DNA of 64,000 nucleotides from Pedobacter caeni (lineage in GTDB: Bacteria > Bacteroidota > Bacteroidia > Sphingobacteriales > Sphingobacteriaceae): positions 1,116,001 through 1,180,000 of the forward strand of contig NZ_FQUQ01000002.1 of assembly GCF_900129215.1 (NCBI RefSeq), in the 5' to 3' direction. The position numbers and the translations under genes are program-made. Positions 49,328 through 59,137 of the stretch are shown here, in pieces. Under the pieces are notes generated by a model, which worked only from the letters and a program-made list of their open reading frames with translations, did no database searches and had not been told where the DNA came from. The stretch's first letter is position 1, and the number at the start of each line of letters is the position of its first letter.

Positions 49328-51673
49328 TTGAGAAAATTGAAGAGGCCTGGAGGAAAAGGAATGTTACTGGTCCTGTTGTTTGTTGGACTGGCTACCTACG
49401 GACAAAATACAAATCAGAAAAAAGAACTTTTATACCTGGTAAACGGTACGCAGAAAATAGAAGTTAACCCGGAATTGTTTTCAATTGTGGTTGTAGATGT
49501 GGATGGAAAGCGGTATCCGGTTTCCGCTCCGCTTCAAAAAGAAGTATTGAGCGGATTGGTGTCTGCTGGAAAAGGAGCATCATGGAGTTATCCTGATAAA
49601 GGGATTCAGGTAGCGCTTGAATTGCATCCTGAATACTTAGAGGTAAGCATAAAAGCAAGTAAAACCACGGAGTTTACATGGCCTGTGTTGAAAGGGAAAA
49701 TAGACGCGCTGACGATTCCAATGCATCAGGGGAAATATATTCCTGCGAAGGATTCCTTATGGATCAGTCATCTGACCAAAACGGGCCCCTTAAGTGGAAG
49801 CCAGGATTTGTCTATGCAATTCTTTGCAGCAAATATGGGAGGTAAAGCATTGGTTTATGTGATCAGGAATATGTTCAACAACGAGTTGAACTTTGCGAAC
49901 AATAAGGGGACATTGGGATTGAGCTTTAACCATGAGTTTCCAGCCACCGTATCTGATAAACAGTATGGTTTCAGAATTTACCTGACTGCAAACAGTACGA
50001 CAGCCATTGCGAAGACTTATAAAAAATATGTAGAAGAAAAAGGAAACATCATTACGCTGGAGCAAAAAGCAGCGGATAATCCCAATATCAGGAAATTATA
50101 TGGCGCGCCTCATATCTACGTATGGAATGATAAATTCCTGGTGTCAAATGATGTGCTCAACTGGAAGTTGTTTAAAAAAATGATTCTGGAGCAATTGCGG
50201 GATAAGTCAATGAACCCTACGAAAAATATGTTCAGACAGTTTTCAAAGGGAGAGTCAGGAAGGGAATTTGAAAACCAGCTCAATGAATTTGTAAAAGAAG
50301 AATTTATCACAAAGTACCAGAAAAATGGATTGACCCAGGCCATAAATGAAATCTTGCTGCGGAAGGAATTTTATAATGGATTGGCCTGGAGCAATAAAAA
50401 GCTGAGTAAAGAGGCTTTAGGCCTGATCGCTAAAGGTGTTGATCAACTCAACGCACCGGAACTTTACCGCTTAAATAAACTGTTACTGATTGCCGCATAT
50501 CCTGAGGTTTTTCGTCCGGTAGCCGATTGGGGAGGAGCACAGCCCAAAATGCTGGATGAAATGGAGGCTGCGGGAATAAAAAAAGCATGGTTGGGCTTAA
50601 ATGACTGGATGCCTGCTGAAATTCATCCTGAGTTTGTAACCCGGGCAGTAGCAAAAGGATATTTAATCGGTCCTTATGATTCCTATCATAGCATCCATCA
50701 ACCCGGAAAAGAAGGCTGGATTACCGCAAAGTTTTCTGATACTACCTTGTTTACCAATGCCTTTGTAATGAATAAAAATGGAAAGCCCTCTTTGGGTTTT
50801 CTGGGAAAAGGACGAAAGCTCAATCCAACCTTGTCGATGCCGGCGGTAAAAAACAGGATGACAGAAGTAATGGGTAATACAGGCAAAGTATTCAATTCCT
50901 GGTTTATTGATTGTGATGCCACAGGGGAAAGTCTGGATGATTACACACCTGGAAGAATGACCAGTCAGGAGGAAGACATCAAAGCACGTTTGCAAAGAAT
51001 GGCCTGGATCAGGGATACTTATCAGCTGGTTATTGGTTCAGAGGTAGGAAATGATTTTGCTGCGGGTGTTATTGCCTATGGTCATGGAATGACTACACCT
51101 GTGATTGCCTGGAATGATCCGGACATGAGAAAAAACAAAACATCAAAATATTACATCGGAGGGTATTTCTCCAATAATGGAGCTGTTCCTGATCGTTATG
51201 GAATGCAGGCCGCGTTGAAAGAAGAGTATCGTTATCTTTACTATGATAACCGTTTTAATATTCCTTTATTTCAACTGGTGTATAACAACGCCGTGATCAC
51301 TTCTCACCATTGGGAATGGGGGAGCTTGAAAGTGCCTTCAGAACTGAAAAACACAGAACTAAAGGAAATCTTATTTAATGTTCCGCCATTATATCACCTC
51401 AATGATGACAGCTGGTTGAAGTTTAAGGAAGTCATCGCGAAACATGTAAAAGTGTTTTCAAAAACACATGAAATTGCAGTCAAATCAGAGATGAGTACAT
51501 TCGACTGGCTGACTGCAGATCGCCAGGTTCAAAAAACGACTTTCGGTAATCAGATCGAGGTGATCGCGAATTTTGGAAAGGTTTCTTTTACTTACAAGAA
51601 CCAGGTAATTCTTCCGCAGACACTGATCATTCATGATTTAATTGGCAATAATTTTGATGTGTACAAGCCTTAA
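49328..51673 (+). CDS. Secreted putative glycoside hydrolase, GH101-like
   Basis: This protein of about 781 residues has a signal peptide with a basic n-region (RKLKRPGGKG), a hydrophobic core (LLVLLFVGLATYG) and a Gln at the likely cleavage site. The middle section resembles a TIM barrel of the GH101 type (endo-alpha-N-acetylgalactosaminidase). WFIDCDATG (Asp at about 528 and 530) and IGSEVGND (Glu about 42-44 residues on) are candidate nucleophile and acid/base. An N-terminal beta-rich segment and a C-terminal sandwich flank it. The start is uncertain: TTG 49328 gives the best signal peptide, ATG 49361 gives a shorter one with an AGGAAAAGG upstream. It follows the SUKH gene by 10 bases. The family is inference. 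Confidence 0.65.
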   Translation: MRKLKRPGGKGMLLVLLFVGLATYGQNTNQKKELLYLVNGTQKIEVNPELFSIVVVDVDGKRYPVSAPLQKEVLSGLVSAGKGASWSYPDKGIQVALELHPEYLEVSIKASKTTEFTWPVLKGKIDALTIPMHQGKYIPAKDSLWISHLTKTGPLSGSQDLSMQFFAANMGGKALVYVIRNMFNNELNFANNKGTLGLSFNHEFPATVSDKQYGFRIYLTANSTTAIAKTYKKYVEEKGNIITLEQKAADNPNIRKLYGAPHIYVWNDKFLVSNDVLNWKLFKKMILEQLRDKSMNPTKNMFRQFSKGESGREFENQLNEFVKEEFITKYQKNGLTQAINEILLRKEFYNGLAWSNKKLSKEALGLIAKGVDQLNAPELYRLNKLLLIAAYPEVFRPVADWGGAQPKMLDEMEAAGIKKAWLGLNDWMPAEIHPEFVTRAVAKGYLIGPYDSYHSIHQPGKEGWITAKFSDTTLFTNAFVMNKNGKPSLGFLGKGRKLNPTLSMPAVKNRMTEVMGNTGKVFNSWFIDCDATGESLDDYTPGRMTSQEEDIKARLQRMAWIRDTYQLVIGSEVGNDFAAGVIAYGHGMTTPVIAWNDPDMRKNKTSKYYIGGYFSNNGAVPDRYGMQAALKEEYRYLYYDNRFNIPLFQLVYNNAVITSHHWEWGSLKVPSELKNTELKEILFNVPPLYHLNDDSWLKFKEVIAKHVKVFSKTHEIAVKSEMSTFDWLTADRQVQKTTFGNQIEVIANFGKVSFTYKNQVILPQTLIIHDLIGNNFDVYKP

Positions 51674-51695
51674 CCGGATATTTAAAACTGATCAT

Positions 51696-51924
51696 ATGGC
51701 AAAATACGACGACGCTTCCTGGCATTATGGGGGCGATTTCCCGAAAGACCTCCCGCAAATAAATGGGGCAACCCATATCGGAATGTCTGAATATCAAAAA
51801 GACAAAAAACATGCTTGATCAGGATAGCCTTTACCGGGTAGAAAACTCCTGGAGCAATTATGATCTGATCAAATCAAGGATGGATCACCGCTTTGAGTAA
51901 TGGAAAAATTTTAATCTGAAATAA
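51696..51924 (+). pseudogene. Eroded DUF7832-type gene
   Basis: The first 40 codons (51696-51818) give MAKYDDASWHYGGDF, which I recall as the N-terminus of the DUF7832-type small proteins, with ATHIGM nearby. The frame then stops. A second frame from 51811 encodes DSLYRVENSWSNYDL and MDHRFE (about residues 115-150 of a full copy). A TAA at 51898 then replaces what was probably a Gln or Glu codon, with WKNF after it. About 80-90 codons in the middle are gone, one frameshift separates the parts, and one stop is added. It cannot make the full protein. DUF7832 genes are frequent in toxin-immunity islands, as here. Confidence 0.65.
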
Positions 51925-51933
51925 CCCTTAATT

Positions 51934-52791
51934 ATGCTTGCTAAATTACAACAGCTTCAACAGGAAATCTATCGTTATACCACTGCTGAAGGCAAAACAT
52001 ATTTTCCTGGCTATTCTCCAAAACTTTCTTTTTATCAGATTGGCGAACTATTCGATGTCTCTTTTTATGGAGATGGTTATGATGATGATCCGAATACGCT
52101 GATGTCTGAAATCAGCGATGGATATAACTTTGCATTTTGTAGATTGCTGGATGTACTGACCTCGCAGGAATATGCGGATCAGCTCATTTCCATTAGTTTT
52201 GATGGGCCGGATGAAGGAGCCAACGGGACCAAGAGCTGGGATTTTACAAGGCTTACCAATTCTGGTGTAAGCTTTCCTCAGCTCAAAAGTTTTAAAGTTA
52301 AGCTTACCGATCCCGGAGATCATAACCTGAATATTATAGAGGGTAGTGGAGAGGAAGGAGAAGAAATGATTGCGAAATTGATTTCTAAAATGCCGGTACT
52401 GGAAGAGTTGGTATTACCTTCCGCGCCCGGGAAATCTTTTTTTGAGATTGGGGAACATCCTTTAAAACACTTAACCCTGCAGGCCGGATACGGACATCAG
52501 CATTTCATTGAAAATTTAGCGAATAGCAACAATTTTAAAGGTTTAAAAAGCCTGGATTATTCGGATATGATGGATTTATATGATCTTCCCGAGGATGAAT
52601 TTACGCCTTTTCATAGTTATGCTGCATTGTTTGTTTCCACTGCATTACTTCCTGTGCGGCATATCAAACTGAGGAATACGAAACTTAGCCAGGAACAGTT
52701 GTTTGAGCTGCAGAAATTGAACGACATACAGTTTTTATATATTGATGTTCATGGCGGACGCTATGTAAGTCATATGATGAGGCAGGCGTAG
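51934..52791 (+). CDS. LRR-like protein (STM4015-related)
   Basis: This 285-residue soluble protein has leucine-rich repeat-like spacing: PQLKSFKVKLTD, PVLEELVLPS, HPLKHLTLQAG, KGLKSLDYSD and RHIKLRNTKLS occur at intervals of about 25-40 residues. The N-terminal part contains SISFDGPDEGANGTKSWDFT. The layout resembles STM4015-type LRR proteins, though I am not certain. It stands in a stretch with a SUKH protein and an immunity-like pseudogene. No toxin gene is visible. Confidence 0.6.
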   Translation: MLAKLQQLQQEIYRYTTAEGKTYFPGYSPKLSFYQIGELFDVSFYGDGYDDDPNTLMSEISDGYNFAFCRLLDVLTSQEYADQLISISFDGPDEGANGTKSWDFTRLTNSGVSFPQLKSFKVKLTDPGDHNLNIIEGSGEEGEEMIAKLISKMPVLEELVLPSAPGKSFFEIGEHPLKHLTLQAGYGHQHFIENLANSNNFKGLKSLDYSDMMDLYDLPEDEFTPFHSYAALFVSTALLPVRHIKLRNTKLSQEQLFELQKLNDIQFLYIDVHGGRYVSHMMRQA

Positions 52792-52886
52792 ATTTTTTAT
52801 CCTATCATTGATCTTTATGAAGATGGAAGTGCTGAACTTGCAATAAGGGCACGTTTATTGAATAACAAATAATTCAGCTATTTCTT

Positions 52887-54119
52887 ATGCAACGAATTCT
52901 AGTAAAAACAGGTTTATTTTTCTTGTTGTTCTCTCCCTGTGGTTTATATGCCCAGAATGTTAGCAATATCGCTACTCAGCAAACGGTTGAAAGTGACACC
53001 TCGGCGCAGAAAGATCTGATCGATGTGGCCAGGTCATTGTTTAAGATAAAGCCAAAGGAAATCAAGGAAGAAAGGGGTAAAAAGATATATTTTTCTATAC
53101 TCCCGGTAAGTAGTACTGTTCCTGGTGGAAGTGGCCGTGCATTGGTTACCAGTACCACTGCAGCCATGTACCTGGGACCAAGAAAGACCACAAACTTATC
53201 TTCTGTTACGTTTACTCCTTACTGGAATCTGGAAAGCCGCTTTGGTTTGCCCTTGCGCAGCACCATATGGTTACCTGATAATAAATGGGTCATTCAGGGA
53301 GATACCCGTTTTCTGGTTTACCCGCAATATACCTGGGGATTGGGAAGCAAGGCCTTACAACCAGAGCCCGCTTTAGTTGATTACAAGTATATTCGTTTCT
53401 ACCAAAGTGCGTTGAAACAGATCAGACCTTATTTCTTTGCAGGATTGGGTTATAACCTGGATTACCATTTTAATATAAAAAATGAAGATCCGAATGTAAA
53501 TCTGAAACAGTATACAAACTATGAATACGGAACGGGTAGTAACTCTTTTTCTTCGGGTATCACCTTTAATTTACTTTACGATACCAGGAACAATTCTATT
53601 AATCCACTTCCAGGGATGTATGGCAACCTGGTTTATCGGGTGAATCCCAAATTTTTGGGAAGCAATGATTCATGGAGTTCATTGTACCTGGATGTTAGAA
53701 AGTATCTTTCTATGAATCCATCCAAACCTGATCAGCAGAATACCCTGGCCTTCTGGACTTACCTCTGGACGACTCTTGGAAATAAAACTCCTTATCTTGA
53801 TTTGCCCAGTATCGGCTGGGATCCCGCTAACCGGTCGGGTAGGGGGATAGACCAGAACCGTTACCGTGGGAGATCCTTATTTTATCTGGAAAGTGAATAC
53901 CGGAGGGACATTACCAATAATGGTTTGTTAGGCTTTGTAGTGTTTGCAAATGTCAATACCGTTAGTGGTTCGGGCGATATGTTTAGCTCCTGGAAACCTG
54001 CTGTCGGTACGGGACTTCGTGTAAAATTCAATAAGAGTTCGAATACTAATATTGGCGTTGATTATGGGATGAGCAAAGGCTACAACAGTTTTAGCTTTAG
54101 TCTTGGGGAAGCTTTTTAA
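52887..54119 (+). CDS. Omp85/BamA-like outer membrane protein
   Basis: This 410-residue protein has a signal peptide (MQRILVKTGLFFLLFSPCGL, cleavage after YAQ). The rest is beta-barrel-like, with alternating aromatic strands: RPYFFAGLGYNLDYHF, SGITFNLLYDTRNNSINPLPGMYGNLVYR, and FYLESEYRRDITNN. These fit the surface-antigen/BamA barrel family, without room for multiple POTRA domains. GMYGNLVYRVNP and the terminal FSFSLGEAF are typical. It could assemble or secrete an outer-membrane partner, but no partner is visible. A strong terminator follows. Confidence 0.8.
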   Translation: MQRILVKTGLFFLLFSPCGLYAQNVSNIATQQTVESDTSAQKDLIDVARSLFKIKPKEIKEERGKKIYFSILPVSSTVPGGSGRALVTSTTAAMYLGPRKTTNLSSVTFTPYWNLESRFGLPLRSTIWLPDNKWVIQGDTRFLVYPQYTWGLGSKALQPEPALVDYKYIRFYQSALKQIRPYFFAGLGYNLDYHFNIKNEDPNVNLKQYTNYEYGTGSNSFSSGITFNLLYDTRNNSINPLPGMYGNLVYRVNPKFLGSNDSWSSLYLDVRKYLSMNPSKPDQQNTLAFWTYLWTTLGNKTPYLDLPSIGWDPANRSGRGIDQNRYRGRSLFYLESEYRRDITNNGLLGFVVFANVNTVSGSGDMFSSWKPAVGTGLRVKFNKSSNTNIGVDYGMSKGYNSFSFSLGEAF

Positions 54120-54194
54120 GATTCTTGCCTTTGCGGCTTCCTTGTGAAAAAAGGAATTCCTGAACCTCGTTTTAAATGGTCATTTATATATATT

Positions 54195-54231
54195 AAAAAC
54201 CCGTGTTTTGAATTTCAAAACACGGGTTTTT
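54195..54231. terminator. Bidirectional rho-independent terminator
   Basis: A 16-bp perfect stem (54195-54210 with 54216-54231; AAAAACCCGTGTTTTG and CAAAACACGGGTTTTT) has a 5-base loop AATTT. It lies between the convergent Omp85-like and SusD genes and has T-runs in both directions. Confidence 0.85.
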
Positions 54232-54252
54232 AACATGAAACGATTCAATGAT

Positions 54253-55764
54253 TTAATACCCTGGGTTCTGAGTATAGTTAGGGTTTGCCATTTGATTTGC
54301 CGGAATTGGGAAAATCAGGTATTTAGGATCGTCGGTTGGTTTTTCCTGCCATGGCGTTAAGAACTTACCGAAGCGAATCAGATCCTGTCTTCTTACACCT
54401 TCCCAGAAGAACTCACGACCACGTTCATCCAGCAATTGATCCAGTGATACACTGCCCCAGGATGAGGCACCCCGGGTTGTCCTCACCTGGTTAACTAATG
54501 GTAAGGCCAGTGCAGCCTGTCCGGTTCTCAGTAAGGCTTCTGCTTTCATCAACAATACATCTGAATAGCGGTAAAATACCCAGTCATTATCAGGAAATCC
54601 TGAGGAATTGTTTTTATAATCAATTGGATATTTGATCACACGGATTCCCGCATTTTCGAGCCTTTTCTGATCACGCTCAATGATGTTTACATCAGGAGTA
54701 AAGATCAGGTTTTCTCCCAGACGATTTTTGATCAATACGCCATCTTTGTTTACCTGCTGACCAACCAGAAAGCCCACACGGACACCGGATACATCTGTTA
54801 CTCCGGCATATGCCCCACCTCTGCGTGAGTCTGAAGCCTCAAATTTATTGTAAAAATCGGAAAGGGTACAGAAACCGTTATTTCCACTAGGACTTTGGTT
54901 ATAGTGCAAAGGAGCTACCCACATGGCATTTAAGCCACCTGCATCTATACCCCCTAAGTTTTTGCTGGTAAATATGTTTTCTTTAGACAGTAGGTCATTT
55001 GTAGGCGCGAAATTATCGAAGTAATTTGGGCTAAGAGAGAATTTTCCTCCGGCAATGATCTCATCCGCCAGTGCAATGACTTTGGCCATATCTGCGGGAT
55101 CAAATGTTGGTGCCGCACGATTTAAAAATGCGCCCTTGTTGAGGTAGGATTTCATGAGTAACATCTTTGCCGCATCTTTAGTCGCTCCAGTGATTGGGGA
55201 GGTAGGAAGTGAAGGTAGAATTTCATTTATTTCGGCAATCAGATAAGCTACTGCTTCAGGTGCTTTTCTAACCCTTGCGGATTGGGTGACATCTTCTCCC
55301 GGATCCCGATAAGGTACCTGATTCCATCCATCCAGAATAGAGAATTGAGAAAAGGCACGGAGAAAACGAGCTTCTGCCGCTTGCTGTGGTGTTGGACTAA
55401 ATTGCAATATATTGGTAGCTGCGTAATTTACCCCATTTAAATCGCGGTATACTGAATGGATGCGTGTATGATCTGCCGCCCATCGGTGAAGATGCAAAGC
55501 TCTCCATGCTCCGTTATCATCCCAATCTCCACCACGGGTAGGTACGATGGCTTCATCAGTTGGAAATTCTTGTAATGCCCACCAACCGTAAGGACCCTGA
55601 TAGCCAGCGCGCATAGAATTATAAGCACCATTTAGCAGTGCGGGTACATTGGCAGAACCGACACCTACCGGTGTAATTTGCCCATTAAGTTTTTCATCTA
55701 ATTTTGTACATGCCGTGAATGATAGTGACACTGTCATCAAAGCAATTATATAGTTGTTTTTCAT
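54253..55764 (-). CDS. SusD/RagB-family nutrient-binding lipoprotein
   Basis: This 503-residue protein is the surface glycan- or nutrient-binding partner of the SusC transporter. Lipoprotein signal MKNNYIIALMTVSLSFTAC has Cys19. TPR-like helices and the C-terminal SusD domain are evident in EARFLRAFSQFSILDGWNQVPY, VFYRYSDVLLMKAEALLRTGQ and REFFWEGVRRQDLIRFGKF. Met 55764 starts the signal peptide; the frame is open further but would run into the end of SusC. It follows SusC by 16 bases. Confidence 0.95.
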   Translation of the reverse strand: MKNNYIIALMTVSLSFTACTKLDEKLNGQITPVGVGSANVPALLNGAYNSMRAGYQGPYGWWALQEFPTDEAIVPTRGGDWDDNGAWRALHLHRWAADHTRIHSVYRDLNGVNYAATNILQFSPTPQQAAEARFLRAFSQFSILDGWNQVPYRDPGEDVTQSARVRKAPEAVAYLIAEINEILPSLPTSPITGATKDAAKMLLMKSYLNKGAFLNRAAPTFDPADMAKVIALADEIIAGGKFSLSPNYFDNFAPTNDLLSKENIFTSKNLGGIDAGGLNAMWVAPLHYNQSPSGNNGFCTLSDFYNKFEASDSRRGGAYAGVTDVSGVRVGFLVGQQVNKDGVLIKNRLGENLIFTPDVNIIERDQKRLENAGIRVIKYPIDYKNNSSGFPDNDWVFYRYSDVLLMKAEALLRTGQAALALPLVNQVRTTRGASSWGSVSLDQLLDERGREFFWEGVRRQDLIRFGKFLTPWQEKPTDDPKYLIFPIPANQMANPNYTQNPGY

Positions 55765-55780
55765 GTTCCGAATATTTAAA

Positions 55781-58700
55781 TTAAAGAGAAAAGTTAACCC
55801 CAAAATTGAAGGTTCTGGCTGTTGGATATGGGACATATTCTATGCCGGCAGAAGGAATTCCGTTGATACTTTTATCGGTATTTACCTCCGGATCAAATCC
55901 AGAATACTTAGTCATTACAAAAAGATTCTGTCCGTTCACATAGACATTTAGTCCTTTTATGGTCTTTCCTATATTTCCTACATTATAATTAAGGGTTGCA
56001 TTCGCTAGTTTTAAATAATTTCCTTTTTCAATATAGCGGGAAGAGGCTGCAATGGGATTTGCTAATGATTCTTTTATGGAAGAGTTTAACAATGCTGAAG
56101 CTATGTTTCTCGTTCCCAGATTGGTAATTGGTAATACAGAATTAGCGGTGTTGTTGTAAATATCCTGCCCGAACGATCCGTTAAAGTTTAATCCCAATGT
56201 TAACTTCTTGTATCTGAAATCAGTACTGATACCAAGAATAACGCTAGGATTAGGGTTGCCCACATAGTAATAGGTATAGCCGTCGTCTGTATATTTAGAG
56301 AAGCCATTTGCATCCAGGCCTTCATAGCGTCGGGTAACCATTGCAAACATTGGTAATCCCTTCTGGATTACTTCTAAGGTCACATCGCTCAGCCCTTGTC
56401 CGTTTAAAGCTCCGGTATTAATGAAGGTAGGGAAATCTGTTACTTTGTTTTTGAGAAAGGTGGCGTTTCCTCCCAAGGACCACGAAAAATCTGTCTGGTC
56501 TATGATGCTGCCATTTAGAGTCAGCTCAATCCCCTTATTCAGGATGGTGCCTGGTAAATTGAACCAGGTAACTGAACCATCCTTTGCTGCAGGATATTCA
56601 GGAGTTTTTGGAAATAAAAGATCGGTTGTTTTTTTTCTGAACAGATCGATTGAACCCTTAAGCCTCCCTTTAAAAAAGCCGAAATCAGCACCGATATTCA
56701 TTTGTTCATCTGCTTGCCACTTCAGTTTTTTGTTTTCATTATTGATGATGTTTAAGGTTGGTCCACCCTGATCATAACCAAAGGCAAAACGTCGTTGCGA
56801 AGAACCTGAGGGGAATTCCTGATTTCCGGTTTTACCATATCCTACCCTAACTTTCAACTGATCCAGCCATTCTACATTTGAAAGAAAATCTTCATTCCTC
56901 ATGTTCCAGGCGGCAGAGAAAGAGGGGAAATATCCATATCTGTTGTCGGAACCAAAGCGGGTAGAACCATCGGCACGTATGGTTGCTGTCAACAGATACT
57001 TACCAGCATAATTAAAGATGGCACGGGCAAAATACGATTGCAGTTCAGTAGTGGGATCGTTGAAGGAGCTCATCCTTCTGTTATTTGTAGGAGTTGCCTG
57101 CAGAACATCTGTATAATCTACTGGGATGTCGCCAAATCCGCTGGCACTCATATTTGTTCCTTTGTTGACGAAATTGGAGTATTCGTAACCAATGATGGCG
57201 TTTAGATTCAGTTTTGATGCGATTTCTTTATTGAAATTCAACGTATTGGTGAATTGTTGGGTAAGGACTTCACTGTTTGAATAACTCGCGTATCCTCCAG
57301 GAAAATTATCCGCAGGCTTTGCCTGAACACCTTCTATATTAATAAAGCTGCGGGTCGAGCTTCTCCTCACGCCAGAACTGTAATTAAGACTCACCAGCAT
57401 ACGGTATTCTAACCAAGGGGTAATCTTGTAATAAGGGGAAATACTTCCCAAGATAGAAGATACTTTAGATTTATCACTGTAGGCTTCAGACATAGCAAGC
57501 GGATTAATGATCCTGCCATTTTCTATGAACAATGAGCCATCAGGATTTTTTAAAGGCCGTGTTGGATTCCATGTTAAAGCCTGACTGATTAAACTGCCTG
57601 TGAATCCGGCATCATTGGTAATCGGGGCAATGTTCTCGCCATACTGGCTACTGATCATGGTTACGTCCATTCCCAGCTTTTTACTGTCCAGAAATTTGAA
57701 GTTGCCATTAAAGGAAGCCGTATATTTTTTGAGGTCTGTTTTCCGGATAATTCCCTGTTGATCCTGGTACCCAAAAGAGGCACGATAAGTATTGGCATCG
57801 TTCCCGCCACTCAACCCGACAGAATAATTCTGGTTGTAAGCACTACGCATAATGGCATCCATAGCGTTTACATTGCTTCCATAATCACCTGAAGTCAAGC
57901 CGTATTTGCTCAATGCAGAGCGGTATTCATCTCCATCTAAAACATCAAGCTGATTCATGATATTACTCACGCCTGTTGAGGCATTAACATCTAGTTTCAT
58001 TGCGCCGCTCGCACCTCTTTTTGTGGTGATCAGAACCACTCCAAAAGCCGCTCTGGATCCATAAATTGCAGTTGCAGAAGCGTCCTTTAAGATTTCCATT
58101 GTTGCAATATCACTGGGATTGATAAAACTCAGTGGGTTTCCTCCGGGCGCGGCACCAATGCCTCCTCCGGGAGAAGCTTTAACTCCACCAACCGAAGCCG
58201 GACTGGCACTTGGTCTTGCTGAATTCCCCGAAAGGGCAACTCCATCTACTACATATAAGGGTTGCCCACTTCCTGTAACGGCAGTATTTCCCCGGATTTT
58301 TACTGTAGTGGCACCACCAGGCTGCCCACTGTTATTGATCATCTGGACACCGGCAACTTTACCCTGCATCAACTGATCCGGGGCGATGAGCGGACCCTTG
58401 TTGAAATCCTTTGCAGAGATGGTGGCCACAGCACCGGTAAGGTCACTTTTCTTCACTGAGCCATAACCGACAACGGTCACTTCACTGAGTTCATTACCTT
58501 GTGCGAGCACTGCATTCAGGATTTTTTTTCCATCAATGTCCAGGGTTAGCGTTTGCATTCCCACATAGCTGAAAGTTAGCTTTTTTCCATCTGCGGGTAC
58601 ATTTATGGCATATTTGCCATTGGCATCAGTTAGCGTTCTAACGCTTTTTCCCTCAACAGAAACGGTTACTCCAATGAGGGTGGTATTCTCTTTGTCGGTC

Positions 58701-58849
58701 ACCGTTCCGGTCACCACAGATTGGGCATAGGCAGTGACACAGGATACCAGTAGAATAAAAAGAGACATCGCTGCTTTTTGCAGCGTCTGTAAACCGGGTC
58801 TGTTTTTTAAAACGACTCCGGAATTTCTGAGTAAAAAATTGCTTGTCAT
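55781..58849 (-). CDS. SusC/RagA-family TonB-linked outer membrane protein
   Basis: This 1022-residue transporter has an extended signal sequence ending near VTAYAQS. A CarboxypepD_reg-like domain (about 45-125; VVTGTVTDKENTTLIGVTVSVEG) and the SusC plug motif follow (VTVVGYGSVKKSDLTGAVATI, GVQMINNSGQPGGATTVKIRG and PLYVVDGV). The 22-strand barrel ends in FNFGVNFSL. It imports oligosaccharides or peptides in a TonB-dependent way with SusD. No sigma/anti-sigma pair and no glycosidase is adjacent, so the substrate cannot be inferred. Two tandem copies of GGTTAGGTAT lie directly upstream of its start. Confidence 0.96.
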   Translation of the reverse strand: MTSNFLLRNSGVVLKNRPGLQTLQKAAMSLFILLVSCVTAYAQSVVTGTVTDKENTTLIGVTVSVEGKSVRTLTDANGKYAINVPADGKKLTFSYVGMQTLTLDIDGKKILNAVLAQGNELSEVTVVGYGSVKKSDLTGAVATISAKDFNKGPLIAPDQLMQGKVAGVQMINNSGQPGGATTVKIRGNTAVTGSGQPLYVVDGVALSGNSARPSASPASVGGVKASPGGGIGAAPGGNPLSFINPSDIATMEILKDASATAIYGSRAAFGVVLITTKRGASGAMKLDVNASTGVSNIMNQLDVLDGDEYRSALSKYGLTSGDYGSNVNAMDAIMRSAYNQNYSVGLSGGNDANTYRASFGYQDQQGIIRKTDLKKYTASFNGNFKFLDSKKLGMDVTMISSQYGENIAPITNDAGFTGSLISQALTWNPTRPLKNPDGSLFIENGRIINPLAMSEAYSDKSKVSSILGSISPYYKITPWLEYRMLVSLNYSSGVRRSSTRSFINIEGVQAKPADNFPGGYASYSNSEVLTQQFTNTLNFNKEIASKLNLNAIIGYEYSNFVNKGTNMSASGFGDIPVDYTDVLQATPTNNRRMSSFNDPTTELQSYFARAIFNYAGKYLLTATIRADGSTRFGSDNRYGYFPSFSAAWNMRNEDFLSNVEWLDQLKVRVGYGKTGNQEFPSGSSQRRFAFGYDQGGPTLNIINNENKKLKWQADEQMNIGADFGFFKGRLKGSIDLFRKKTTDLLFPKTPEYPAAKDGSVTWFNLPGTILNKGIELTLNGSIIDQTDFSWSLGGNATFLKNKVTDFPTFINTGALNGQGLSDVTLEVIQKGLPMFAMVTRRYEGLDANGFSKYTDDGYTYYYVGNPNPSVILGISTDFRYKKLTLGLNFNGSFGQDIYNNTANSVLPITNLGTRNIASALLNSSIKESLANPIAASSRYIEKGNYLKLANATLNYNVGNIGKTIKGLNVYVNGQNLFVMTKYSGFDPEVNTDKSINGIPSAGIEYVPYPTARTFNFGVNFSL

Positions 58850-58853
58850 AATT

Positions 58854-58873
58854 GGTTAGGTATGGTTAGGTAT
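58854..58873. repeat. Tandem direct repeat upstream of susC
   Basis: GGTTAGGTAT occurs twice in a row (58854-58863 and 58864-58873), starting 5 bases from the susC start codon. It could be a translational or regulatory element of the susC leader. A related text, GGTTAGGTTTTG, lies in front of the M60 gene. Confidence 0.35.
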
Positions 58874-59137
58874 TAGGATTTTAGGACAGGAAATCAATGG
58901 CGTTTTACCCAGGCTAAATTTTGGCCTTTTATAGGTGTAATATTTGGTTTGTCAGGCGGGTGCCCTTAACCTAAGATAGTTTATAATTTGATAAAGTCCA
59001 ATTTTCTTGGAATTTGAGCAAATAGTTGAGCTTTAGGTTTGTTGAATTGTAGCAGAGAGAATATTTTTATGATATTATTTTAGGAAAAATGAAATTAATA
59101 TCCATCTTAAGCATTCTCACTTTGTGCTGAAGGAGTG

